64,000 nt of DNA from Vitellaria paradoxa (Eukaryota; Streptophyta; Magnoliopsida; Ericales; Sapotaceae). Position numbers and translations under genes: made by a program. Where the stretch lies: positions 3,472,001-3,536,000 of the forward strand of contig CM034243.1 of assembly GCA_019916065.1 (NCBI GenBank), written 5' to 3'. A model generated the notes under the pieces. That model saw nothing but the letters and a program-made list of their open reading frames with translations, did not search any database and was not told the DNA's origin. Every line of letters starts with the position of its first letter. The first letter of the stretch is position 1. Positions 48,432 to 59,731 of the stretch are shown here, one piece after another.

Positions 48432-50083
48432 GAGTAAATTACACTTAGACTCCTAAACATTAGCGTAATTACACATGAATTTTCTCGATATTTCAAAATT
48501 ATATTAACCTTCTTTATTTTGAAATATTTGTAACACTTAAACCATTTCGTTAACTTTGCCACTAACTCCGTTAAAAATTTATTAAAAAGAAAAATATACC
48601 CTCATCTATTTATACACATATATGTAGAAACAAAAAAAAAAAAAAAAAGAAAATCTAGAACACTGGAACACTTTGTTTGTTCCCACATTGGCAGCTCTCG
48701 TCGATTCAAGCCAGTGCCGGCGACTGCGACAGCCCCCGCTGGCAACTAAACTTTTTTTCAAATCCCCCAATCCTCCCTCACCTTACCAATTCAAGTCACG
48801 GGGCACACACACATATTGAAGAACAATAGACTATACATATATAGAACTTTGAGGGACCGATGTGCCAACCTATCAAAGCCACGGTGCCCTCCAGTGGCGA
48901 AAAATCGACACCACAAAACAGCGAAAAGGCAGAGGGCTACGGAGAAAAGCTATTGGCGCTGCCTCGTAACTTCACCAAGGTCGATTCCGGCATGTTCAGT
49001 TGTGAGAGTTAGGGATTTGGCGTATAGATATCTCTGCCCAGAACCCTACCCAAAAGCAAACGAGAAGTTTCTCAATGCGAACGGAATTGCCAGAGAGATA
49101 AAAGATAAATCAGATTTATGAACCCTAAATTTCTTACTTTCACGGTGCTTCGCCTATGGCCGATTTCTATTGTTACGCCACTGGGTCAGATTCGATCTCT
49201 GGCAAGGCGATTCAATCAATGGGTCTCTGAAGTTTTAGATTCGTATTCTTCATTTTCACTGCTTTCCCAGTGGAAGAATCTTTCTTGAGTTTTCTTCTAT
49301 TCAGCATCTCTCTCTCTCTCTCTTTCTCTACACTTTTTTCTCTTTCTCTACGAAAGCACCATTTTCGTTAGCTCTAGGGCTTCCAAGTCAGAGGCACCAC
49401 CACTGACAAAAATAGAAGTAAAACCCTAGTGAAACTAAAGGAGTTTCAAATCTGTAGAATCAGAATCGGAATCCAAGAAAGTGCTCGTGTAATGCTCGAA
49501 CTCTAAGCTCAGAGGCTTCGGAAGATTATGATTGGAGGTTGGAGGAGGCGAGCTCGGTGAATGACCATGGGTGTTTGCACCTCTAAACCCTCCACGAAAC
49601 CTAATATCTCCGGCGACGAGCATGTTTTAAAAGAGGAGAATGTGGTTCTGGCCAAGGATAAATCTAATTTTGGGGTTTTATGCTTTTTTTTTTAGGTTTT
49701 GTTTAATTTTGATTGTAGATCTGGGTTTTGGGTTTTGTTTGATTTTGATTTTGGTTTTGATTACTTACATCTGAACAGATTTTGACTAAGTGTGAATTGT
49801 GAACAAATTTTTTAGAGAGAGAAACAGAAAGTTTGTGGAGGGCGCCACTGTGCTAGGGAGGGGGGGAGAGAGAGAGAGAGGGAACAGTTAAAGGTAAATT
49901 TGGTATATGAAGAAAAATTTTGGCTGATTTCATCGTCTTAACAGAAATTTTAACGGCATGATAATGGAATGGTCTAAGTGTTACAAACATTTCAAAATAA
50001 AGAAGGTTAATATAATTTTGAAATATCGAGGGGAACCATGTGTAATTATGCTAATGTTTAAGGAGTTTAAGTGTAATTTACCC
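48432..50083. mobile_element. Mutator-like element (MULE) with long TIRs, candidate Pack-MULE
   Basis: The left arm (48432 to about 48585) begins GAGTAAATTACACTTAGACT. The reverse complement of the right arm (about 49925-50083) begins GGGTAAATTACACTTAAACT. They stay similar for ~150 bases, sharing ACATTAGC(G/A)TAATTACACATG, CTCGATATTTCAAAATTATA, TTAACCTTCTTTATTTTGAA and TTTGTAACACTTA(A/G)ACCATT. Flanks TTATAGCTA (48423-48431) and TTATATCTA (50084-50092) are a 9 bp target duplication with one change. Long TIRs plus a 9 bp duplication are diagnostic of MULEs. The 1.3 kb interior encodes no transposase and is richer in G+C than the surroundings, with gene-like leader and ORF sequence (49300-49695), as in Pack-MULEs that carry captured host gene pieces. 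Confidence 0.85.
49567..49695 (+). pseudogene. Captured gene 5' end inside the MULE (42-codon ORF, myristoylation-like start)
   Basis: An ATG in good plant context (GACCATGGG) opens MGVCTSKPSTKPNISGDEHV and runs 42 codons to a TAG right after a T run. MG-x-C-x-S resembles an N-myristoylation/palmitoylation signal of plant membrane-associated proteins. Upstream lie TCTCTC tracts and AAACCCTAG text (about 49305-49430), as in a real 5' leader. The ORF ends abruptly and GT-bearing T-rich sequence follows, so it looks like the first exon plus part of an intron of a host gene captured by the element. The parent gene was not identified. Confidence 0.45.
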
Positions 50084-50263
50084 TTATATCTATAGAATGG
50101 CACATTTTATCGCAGCCATAAATGTGAAAATTGTCAAACTATGTTAGAATTTTTTGTATTTTAAGCACACATTAATTAATTTTTATTTTATCAAAAATAC
50201 GTTAGAACCAAATTAAAGATGTGGACATACATGATAAGACTCATTTTCTTGTAATGCCCATTT

Positions 50264-50631
50264 TGTTGTGATTTATGTTGTTGGGCATATCTGCACTTAA
50301 TAGGGATAATGAGGGTAAACAGTCAGTGTGAGCTAGTTGTTGAACCCACTGTAGGCCTTTTATGGGAGGGTCCAGTAAGATTAGGATTTACCCTTTATAT
50401 AATGGGTAGTTCCACTCTCTTCGCAATGTAAATACAGTTGTTCCCATTGATAACAATCATATTGATTGTAATAGAGAAGAAGGCAAGTCCTAACATTTTT
50501 TAATCTTTCAGAATTGAAGATGAAACAATTACAATCCAATACGCTTTCGCATATTTTATTTTATATGTAATTAATATTCCAATTTTTATATACAATTGTA
50601 TAAATTTATTTCTAACAATTGGTATTAGATC
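50264..50631 (+). mobile_element. copia-like LTR with Met-tRNA primer binding site, rest of element missing
   Basis: A candidate LTR runs from TGTTGTGATT (50264) to TTTCTAACA (ending 50617). Two bases later comes TGGTATTAGATC (50620-50631), one transition and one further change from the plant initiator-Met primer site TGGTATCAGAGC. Inside is TTTATATAATGGG (about 50393) as a TATA-like box, followed by AATAGAGAAGAAGGC-type text usual near LTR ends. No second LTR and no gag/pol were recognised downstream, so this is a truncated 5' end. The left border is less certain than the right. Confidence 0.6.
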
Positions 50632-50639
50632 CAATTGTA

Positions 50640-52260
50640 TGTGAATTTGAAATGTTATTTTATGGTTTTTTACTAAAAAAATTATGATTTCAAAGTTTTG
50701 ACCCAGATCTTATGTTAATTGATACAAATAATTCATCTACTGTTTTTTGAATCTAATAAAGGGCTTTTGTTCCTCTCAAAATAAGAAAAATTTTAATATA
50801 AAGTTTGCAATTTAACTCATACTTTGTCAGTAGAAAAGTTCGTACGAAATTTGTCCTATATAATAATTTAGATTCGTATTTAGTTTACTAAAATCTATTA
50901 TTTTGTGCATAAAATTTTAATTAAATTATATATTTATGTTCTTGAGATTATTTCGAACTCAACCATGTAATTTTTATACATCAAAATTTAAGTTTTGTAG
51001 TAAAACCAACGACGGCCGAATCTAGATTTATTAAAAATTTAATTTTATGCAAAGTTACGGTTTAAAAAACTAGATATGTTTGCTCTGCATGTTTAGTTAA
51101 CTTTTCTGTGTGCATTTGATTGCTTTGAATCCCACAATCATGGCTGAATGTGGATTTAAAAAAAAAAAAATCCGGTTATAGTTGCAATGATTCGGGAAGG
51201 AGCCTATTTGTTTTGTATGCTGAAGCTCCACGTGCAGCTTTGTGCGTGAGGGCGCGTGAGAATTTATTTTTCATGTTACAAATTTTTGTAAAATAATTTA
51301 TTTTGTTATTATTTTAAAAATATTTTTCTAAAATTTTTAGAATATATTTGGTATTTGTTTGACCTTATTTTATACTTATTTTTGCAATATCTTAAAAATC
51401 ATGAAGTATTTTTTTTTGGTGAAAACCATGATTTGATCCCTGTGCATAATTCAAATTTCTAGCTTTGATCTATTCACTGGTTAAAGATTTTCGTTTGGGC
51501 AATGATCACTCCTTATACGCCTCGAAAAGTGCAAACTTAATGTCCTGATCACATCACACAAACAAACTTGATAGAAAAGCAATGATGGTTCAAGTTTGTT
51601 GGCTCGAAAAAGTTCCTAACCACCTAAAATAAGGTCGGCAACGTGACTGAAAGACTATTTTAGTTCAACTTATGATACTCTAGGTTCTTTTACTTGATAA
51701 GGTTACCATATTAATCTTATGTATGTGAGAATTGCAAATTTGCTTACTTACTAATTCCTAAGTTCAATTGTTTACAAGTTGTCAAGCCATAAATATGATA
51801 CGCTTGGGAGTAATTCGAAAGGAAAATTAACAATTTAAGTACTAAATTATGATGTGTTGAGGGGCAAATTCCAAAAACAAAAGTAACTAATTAAGTATCG
51901 AGGTATAGTATGTTCAGGTTGAGTTCAGAAGTCACACTAATTGTCAAAGTGTTGAAAGTGTTTAATATTCATTTGGCACAACTGTTATTTTAACTTGACA
52001 TGTTAGAAGTAAAAGTTAAATGATCAGAAGTGTCAAGTGTTGGCTATATATCACAAGTAGGCATAGCAATATCAACCAAAAAGAAAAAAGCAATTTCAAG
52101 ATTATTTTTTCATTAAAACTTGCAGCAGTTTGCCATTACATAGCTAAGAAAGAAAAAAAAAAAAGCAAAGTAAAAAGAAGAAAGAAGAAAGAAGAAAAAA
52201 AAAATCTTCATTTCTTAGTGTTCTTGGGCTTGGAAGTGGAGGTCCCTTGAACATTGGAGG
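50640..52260. other. Transposon-derived or intergenic sequence, no gene seen
   Basis: AT-rich sequence between the copia-like LTR and the Transposase_28 pseudogene. An A/G-rich simple stretch lies at 52150-52203. Part of it may be the internal region of either retroelement, but no conserved protein segment was found. Confidence 0.45.
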
Positions 52261-52261
52261 C

Positions 52262-54744
52262 TTAAGGATCATTTTGAACCTTCACTTCACATTTTTCAAG
52301 CTTTTCATCTTCTCTTATAGAATCAATCGCTAGAGTTAGAGGACGAGGGGACTAGTCGAAGCTAAATACTAGGATTTTCTTGTCTGGATATGACCAAGGA
52401 ATGTCTTTGTATGTCTCTGAGGTTGGCTCGACGGACATTCTTTTTATGGCATCTTCCTAGCCATCCAGAAAGTATTCATTTCGCTTATCCGTCGCTTGTT
52501 AAGCAAAGTCTTGAAAGCTTGCCTCAATTTCTTAGGCAGCTTTTTCTCCGATTGACTTTAACTCTTGCTCTTTCTGTTGAAGTGTGATATCTTTATTTTT
52601 GAGCTTAACTTTCAGTTGGATGTTGGCATCCTTTTGACTGAGATGTTTCGATTAGGACTTGGTAAGCTCTACAGAAATCCTCTTATGGTCTTCCTTGGCT
52701 AGATTGAGCTCGGCTCTTACTTCGGCGAGTATTCGTCCCTTTTCCAAAAACTCTTCATCTTTAGCGGCCACCAACTTGTCAACAGCATTAAATTTTCTTT
52801 CAAAGCCCTCAGCTCTTTCTTCGGTGGCCACAACTTCAGACTTTGTAGCCCCAAGTTGCAATTTGACTCTACTTTTCCTCGAGCTCGGCGATTCTACCTC
52901 AGAGCCCTCGAATTACAGCTTCATCATTATCAATTTTCCTTAGCGTGCTTTAACTTTTAGAGACTAACTTAAGAGAGTATAGAGAAGACTGAAATAAAAA
53001 TTAAAAAAAAAAAGGAATGAGACAAGGAGATTGAAAACAGGGTGTTAAAAATGAATGAAATGTGCAAAAGGAAAATGAAACTTACTACTAAGGCATTTTT
53101 CAATAGAGTTTGATGTAACTCCCCAGGATGGCCTCTCATGATCTTCTTTTGATCTTGCGAAGGGGCTACTCCCTTGAGGAACTCTTGTGAATGGAGGAAT
53201 GTCGTCTCCCTGATTGTGAAAGGTCGGCCTTGTGTGGTCCCATAGGCAAAGACCATTATTCGGGAAATGAAGTAAGGAGTATCGTGAGATATGATCCTCG
53301 GAGGGACAACTTGCAAGGGAATTGGTGCCGGTCTTCCCTCTCCAGTTTTGAAGGCGCCCATTTGTTGTGGATGTGGAGTTGGTGGTCGACGCGCGTCCTC
53401 AGATGATTGTGAAGCAGTTAGAGGCACATCAGAAATGGGACGACCCTCGAGAATGATCAAGTCAGTTAATTCACTAACTTTTTGCTTCTTCTTTACCTTT
53501 GGGTCCTCCTCATTTGCTTGGGAGGTCTTCCAAGAGACCTCATTGGGCTCTTTGATTGTAACTCCTAAGGCCTTCTTATTGGCCCCCATTTGTTTTTCCT
53601 TAACCTTTTGGCCAAGTTTGGCCTTGGCAGCTTCGACCTGAGTAGCCCTTTTTTTAGCTACTTTTGCCTTTTTTTTTCTTAGCCATCTCTTCCGAGACCT
53701 TCTTTACATCCCTTTTTGCCACCATTTCTTGCTCGGTGACTTCAATAAAAGTAAGGGATGCTTCTTCTTCCTCATTACCTCAAGTGTTGCTCAGATGTGG
53801 GGGTCTATGATTGGGATGGCCTCTAAGATTAGTTGGTCGGCTGGGACTAGATCTTCTACTATAGGAGCAACGTTGAGGGGTGGATGCCAAGCTGGATGGT
53901 GAGTGTAGTAGAACTTGAGGTTTCGTTCAAGCATCCAATTAAACCACAGTTGAAGGGCCTGGGAGATAGCTCCAATGGAAAACCTCTGGGGCAGAGCAAC
54001 GAACGAGCGATAGTTGGGCTGGTAGTTAAAAAAGATTGGCGTTGACCTCGCAAAAGGAAAGCTGTCAGGATCGCCCAAGAATTTCAATACGGCATCAATA
54101 TGAGGGGGGTCAGTAAGGTTTTCCTTTGCCTAAGCCTTTCTGGTTCAGTTGTCTACACACAAAAACCACAAGTGATTAGAAAAGAGTCATTCAATAAATT
54201 AAAAGTAAGTAGAAAATGAAAATACTGAAATTTCTCGACCTAGGCCCTGCGCTACTACTGTGATTGAAAGAAAGGGGTCCTCATTAGGACGATTCATCAA
54301 CTCTCCCAAGACAACGCAAATACCGTCTTCGAATCCCTTGATATTGTTTGGGAGCATATGCACAAGGGTTTTGCCAGATCGAGATTTTAGGCATAGCTTA
54401 TTTTTATCTTTCCTAATTCTTTGGATGTTGTAGTAGTACAACAACTGCCACTCAAATAAATGGAACTTATATCGACGATTGATCTCGTCTACCCCATTTA
54501 CAATCCAATAAAAATTATAAGAAACATACCTAAATGAGAGGTTGACCCTACGACACATTGTGCGAAGAAAAGAAAAAACAGTGAACCTTAGGCCACCTTC
54601 TATGATGGCCACAATGGGGAATGTCCCTAATTCCTGATCTTCCTCTTTAGCAAATTTGATATTTATATTATTTGGAATGTTGTATTTCTACTTGAAAGTA
54701 GTGACTCCTTCATTAGACCTAAGTTTATCAGCTAGCTTACCCAT
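52262..54744 (-). pseudogene. Decayed antisense ORF of Tat-lineage gypsy element (Transposase_28 / putative gypsy type transposon family)
   Basis: An ATG at 54744 (minus) opens MGKLADKLRSNEGVTTFK, meets an in-frame TAG, and continues in the same frame with KYNIPNNINIKFAKEED, ELGTFPIVAIIEGGLRFT and FSFLRTMCRRVNLS. The 'Y-x-IP' segment and 'GLRF...F...L' segment followed by a Y/W-rich stretch are the pattern of Pfam Transposase_28 ('putative gypsy type transposon'). Past an intron-like AG at about 54154, a second block (about 54110-53791) carries DPDSFPFARSTPIFFNYQ, with TGA and TAG before it. A lysine-rich region and 53589-52970 (GANKKALG... with proline-rich EDARRPPTPHPQQ) follow, then a coiled coil at 52861-52652. 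In Tat-lineage retrotransposons this family lies antisense between pol and the 3' LTR. Several stops and gaps make it non-functional. Confidence 0.65.
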
Positions 54745-55439
54745 TTTTAACCCCAAATTAAATGAGAAATGAAGGTGAAAGGAAAAAACTTTAGAAATTC
54801 ACCGAAAGAAAACTGAGGGATGGGAAAGAAATCATAGGAGAGAGAGAAAGTTCGAAGATTGCTTAAGTGCTTGAAATAGTTTGAGAAACGTAGAAAGAGT
54901 AACAATGGTAAGAACTCAAAATATATCAATATTTCAAATTACACAAGGGTCAAATAATGGGTGGCAAAATTTTTATTTATTTAATGCACTATCTGAATTG
55001 ATGTAAATGTGGTGATTGCTGCTTTCTTTTAGGGTTTTGATAATGGCGATTGGGGTTTTACGTGCTAGAATGTGAAAGAGCTATCATGCATCATGAATAG
55101 ACTGAAAAAGCAATCAATTAGGAAGGGGCACATCAAAAGGAAAGCTGCGCTTAAGGATACGAAAAGATTTCATATAGATTTTGTATAATTGCTTGAGCCA
55201 TTTCATACTTTGCTTGGGTAATAACTTACTCTGACTAGAGTAGGAGCATAATATTGGTACAAAAATAATTTCGGTCACGTGGCGTTCTCCCGAGTACAAT
55301 AGAAAAGTGCTCGGTGCTGATTAAACAATTAAGAAATAGTTGTAGTTGGGCACACTACGCTGTGAAACTATATTAGTATGATCTTAACCATAAATGCAAA
55401 CTAGTAATAAATGAACTAAATTTACTACTTAAAAGCTAA

Positions 55440-55985
55440 CTTAGTTAGTTCATTTTTTTACAAATGATAGACAGATGTGCCATTTGGACATTCCACCAAT
55501 TGCATTCTGTCTATTTAGAAGTTTTTTCCCTCAGGCGCATTTAATGCAAAGTAGGAGGTATTAAACATGGAGTAAAAGGCATTTATAGAAAAGTACACTG
55601 CCATGGACTTTAACATATATATATGAAATACAGAATGATTACATTTCCATTATTTACCTAATAATTTATTTACATTATCTTACTATAAATACAACACTTA
55701 GCTCTAAAATTCAGGTACACTCCCTATCGTCAATCAAGCACTCTTTTTTTCATTTCGTTATTCTTTGAAGCTTTATAACTCTTTTGAACCTTTTCTAACT
55801 TTTCCATTAGAGGGTTTTCTGGTCGGGGACTCTCTCTCCGGCCATAACTTCTGTTTTCTTTACACTCGGTAGGTTTCAGCTTAGATTTTCAGTTGATGTG
55901 GTGAGCAATTTCGGCAATAATTTTTTATTACCGAACAATTCTTTACCTCACTATGAGTTAATTTATCTAACTAAATCTAGGAATT
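55440..55985 (+). mobile_element. LTR-like segment downstream of the antisense ORF
   Basis: A TATA box TATAAATA at 55684-55691 is followed by a CT-rich leader, then GAGGGTTTTCTGGTCGGGGA, CTCTCTCCGGCC and CACTCGGTAGGTTTCAG-type text. This order is common in the R-U5 part of plant gypsy LTRs. Near its end the text TTCGGCAATAA and TTATTACCGAA forms a hairpin. It stands in plus orientation, opposite to the Transposase_28 pseudogene, as expected for a 3' LTR of a Tat element with an antisense ORF. No matching 5' LTR was found, and exact borders are unknown. Confidence 0.4.
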
Positions 55986-56477
55986 GTGAAGATCGACTAA
56001 TTTGCTTGGGTACATCTCAACTTTAAAATAAAATATGATTTTTTTAACTATATTTGTAAATTGCTCTTCTTAGATCCCTTTGTTCTTTGTACACACGTAT
56101 AGGATGGATGCGTCTTGGGACTCATTTTTTTTTTTTTTTTTTGTGTGGTTGGAAAATGCCTTCAACTACACACGTATTTTTAGAACAATTATATTTATCA
56201 AATGAATAGTTTTATCTAATACTAAGTTCTTTTATCCATAATGCTGAAATAATTTGATGTCTTCAATCTATCCGCATGCTTTTTGACTTGAAAATAAATC
56301 CAAAGTAGAGAAATATAGTCAAAGATCCACTCCCCTTCACACTGCTTTACTGATCAATTAGCAGCTTTTTTATATTTGTTATTTTTTATTTTTTTTAAAT
56401 CTGGACCTTGCTGCCACATGATCTTGTTGTCACATAATGCCCAATTCCAAATTTATCACAATCTTGTTTTGTTACAG

Positions 56478-56555
56478 ATGCGCTTAAATGCATTTGATAA
56501 AGCTGCAGACTTTGTTGTTTTGGATCATCCTATTCTGAATCTTATCTATTACCTG
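56478..56555 (+). pseudogene. Isolated exon-like segment (26 codons) with perfect splice borders
   Basis: TTTTGTTACAG precedes and GTAAGTTT follows a 78-base open segment reading MRLNAFDKAADFVVLDHPIL then NLIYYL. Acceptor, donor, symmetrical phase 0 and amino-acid composition look like a genuine exon, but no partner exons were found on either side. The protein was not recognised. It is probably a fragment of a host gene carried by a transposon, perhaps the CACTA-like element ending at 57986. Confidence 0.4.
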
Positions 56556-57599
56556 GTAAGTTTCCTTTCATGGTTTGATTTTTATGTTATGCATGGCTTT
56601 TTTTTTTTTTACCCCTTTCCCCCAGGAGGTGGCAGTTTGGAGGATGCAGAAGTAATGATACTTAACTTAGCTTTGGCTTAGCAATTGTATTAGAATTTGT
56701 TATCTAACTAAAATTACTGGCAAGTATATTGAAATGGTGAAAAAAGAAAAAGAAGAAGAAAAAATTTTGGAGTTTGTGCTTCTTGCCTGAAAAATAGAAA
56801 TTAATCTAGTGCATGTTGATAATGTAAAATTCTCTTACATATAATGTTTCAAACCAGCCAATCTTTTTCATGGGTAAAGTTGTCGTGTCTTGATTTTTCA
56901 TATTTGACGATGAAGGGCAAAAGTTACTTGAATATTGATTCTTTTTGTGCAGCATAAACTGGGATGTGATCTTACAGGGAACCTAAATGAAGTCTTATCT
57001 TATTAGTGTCAGAATGACTTGCCTTGAGCATACGCTTCTCTAAATGCAGAGGAATTAAAATTGAAGAGAGCTACGACATGGCACAGTTGTCTGGTTATTA
57101 TTAATTTAATTATTGTTTTCTTTTTCTTTTTTTTTAATATTATTTATGTTATATTTATTTTTTATAGTGTTAAGCTGGTTTATTAATTTAATAATTGTTC
57201 TTATTTAGGAATTTGGATCAAGATTGGTGTGGAGTTGATTTATGTTGGTACTATATTGAGGATATATATATATGTATATATATATATTTTTAATTACAGT
57301 CTTCAGGACATTTTTTGTAAGTATTGTATTATGGATGTCGTTTTTACTGTATTATGAATGTTTTATTTTGTATTTTATAATATTTTTGTTTATTTTAATG
57401 TATCCAGATACATTTCTATTAATTTGGTATAAATTAAGTTCTTTAAATTTATAGTTACTGCATACAAAGTAAAATTGATTATTAACTATAAATATAAATA
57501 TAATGTGGATTGTGCAGGTAAAACAAAAGTTATTACCATAAATCAAATTAGAAATAAATTTTCAAAAAAAAATTAGAAATAAAAAATAGTTAATATTTT

Positions 57600-57986
57600 T
57601 TTTTGGCAGTAGCCAATACAATATATAAAATAATATATTTTTATATTGGCTACTGCTTAAAGCCGTAGTCAAAAATATGAAAAATAATTTAATTTGTTTG
57701 TATTAACCACTGTCTAAACTGTAGCCAAAAGACATAGTGTAGTAGCTAATTGTTCAAGAATCTATTTATTGGTCAATTTATACATATTGTAGTTAATAAT
57801 ATATTTGCTTAGTCAATACATGACTACGACTACAATTATGAGTCGTAGTCGGAGAATTTTTTACTACTAAGCAGATGCTACTGCTAACGAGTGGTAGTTA
57901 AGCTGCAGCCAATATTCTTTGGGCACGTTCCTCAATTTGTTACCATTACTTTGGGCAGTAGGCAAAGGGTTTTTTCTCTAACAGTG
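57600..57986. mobile_element. CACTA-like (En/Spm) transposon terminus with subterminal repeats
   Basis: The right end TTTTTTCTCTAACAGTG (ending 57986) reads on the minus strand as CACTGTTAGAGAAAAAA, the usual form of CACTA-superfamily termini. The preceding ~380 bases hold many short motifs in both directions, such as GCAGTAGCCAATA, CCGTAGTCAAAAAT, CTGTAGCCAAAAG, GAGTCGTAGTCGG and CTGCAGCCAATA, matching the subterminal repeat zone of CACTA elements. Two 13 bp arms, 57606-57618 and 57644-57656, form a perfect hairpin. No opposite terminus was located, so the element's extent is unknown. Confidence 0.6.
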
Positions 57987-58080
57987 AAACCAAGCATAAT
58001 ATCATTTAGTCTTTCACATAGGGCTTACAAACAAATCAGCATAACCAAATTACGAGGAAATTGCAAACGTGTGAAGGCAT

Positions 58081-58370
58081 TGACTGTCAGCTGATCTAGC
58101 GACAATCCTATGCCCTGAAACCACCAAGTAATATATACATATATATATACGCAATTCCTTATCACGTACCACATATGTATATATCCATTTAATTTATTAT
58201 CCATGAACAATACATCAATATAAAGCCTGTAAAGACATATTGATTGTCAGCTGATCTAGCGACAATTCTATGCCCTGAAACCAAGTAATATATACATATA
58301 TATATATATACGCAGTTCCTTACCACGTACCACATATGTATATATCCATTTCATTTTCTGTAAACAACAC
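58081..58370. repeat. Direct duplication, 160-base period, just downstream of the 4-TM gene
   Basis: 58081-58210 and 58241-58370 share TGA(C/T)TGTCAGCTGATCTAGC, then GACAAT(C/T)CTATGCCCTGAAA, (AT)n, GCA(A/G)TTCCTTA(T/C)CACGTAC and CACATATGTATATATCCATT. The copies differ at few positions, apart from AT tract length and a three-base indel. It probably lies in the 3' UTR or terminator region of the minus-strand gene that ends at 58386. Confidence 0.9.
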
Positions 58371-58385
58371 AGAAGAAAACTACAA

Positions 58386-59697
58386 CTACACGTTACTTGG
58401 TCCCTGAGGTTCCACCAACATTCTTCTGCCCACATTGATCATCAATTGCTGCTTGAATCTTCTGAACACGTTGATCACTCGAAAAAATACATTTTCAGTC
58501 CTTTCGTTCGACCAACATTTTTTGATGAGGGGAATCGAGTTCCATGCCACTACCATGATAGTGAAAATTGCCCATATAATATAGATGATCCAGCTGAGCC
58601 AATTTGTTGTGACAAGTATAGATACGAGAGCAGCTACAACAAGTGCTCCAGATATGAGAATAACGCGAATTATGATATGAGCTGCCCAGTTTCGAAACAT
58701 AATTTTGAACCCAACTGCCAAGGCAAAAATGCACAATGCTACCAAGCAAATGGCCATACTTAAGGGGTGTGTTTTATATGACGAGGCATCTCTATTTTGA
58801 TACTTGACTTGGACGAGTTCCAACAGTACGCCGAAGAAACTAAGCAGCAATCCAACCAAAGTGACCAAGAGGGCAACAGATTTTGCAGTACTGGATGCTC
58901 TTTCCCTGCATACAAGCAAACGCGCGCGCGCACGTATATTTGCAATAATAAAAGACAAAAATATATTAGACTCCAATAAGGAAATGTCGAAGTGATTGTC
59001 ACCGCAATTTTTCCAATTTAACTGAGGGGAAACAAAAAAAAAAAAAAACCTAGTTGCTCATGAGTAACTACATGTTGATTAAGCAATATGGGTCAAATAT
59101 AAATCAACCCACAATTAATCAAGAACAGAAAGCAAAAAATAAAATAAAATAAAACCAATAAAACTGTTCAAAATCAAGAAAACAATGCTATTTTATCACA
59201 ATTTATTACAAGAATAACGTGGATATTCATATAAACTTACAACTTTTAAAGTAATAATCCACTAATGTGTATTTTATTACACGAATGTGATTGTGACATC
59301 GTTATCATAATAAATTTTAATAAAAAAATTATAACACTATATCATTTTCGATCAAAAAGAATCAAAATTATAAATCTAAATGATGCAGAGGAGTTGTGGG
59401 CCCATTGCTTTGAAATATTTAACTCATTAAAATATTTTGTAATTACAATATCCCTATTGACGCATTACTCGGATCAAAAAATTTGATAAAATATCTTTTT
59501 ACGTAGAAGAATTGTTTAGTTCAATTTTCAACCCTCGTTGTGCTTACAAATTATTAGCCAAATGAATAAAAAGTGGATCGATCGGTAATTTGGTAGCTAA
59601 ACGCTGCAATTAGTTAAAGCTCTAGAAACACGCTATCGTGAACAATCTTCAAGTTCACTAATGAAATAATTCCGCGTTTAAATTGCAATTGGAAATC

Positions 59698-59731
<34 letters not shown>

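Noticed and set aside
48816..49121. 101-codon plus-strand open frame inside the MULE
   Set aside because: No recognisable domain and no start or splice context; treated as part of the transposon interior rather than a gene.
53191..53641. Plus-strand open frames over the Transposase_28 pseudogene
   Set aside because: Antisense shadows; the minus strand carries the family-like sequence.
58446..58995. Plus-strand open frames opposite the four-helix membrane protein
   Set aside because: They are rich in Cys/His/Asn without a domain, and the minus strand gives a coherent two-exon membrane protein with correct splice sites.
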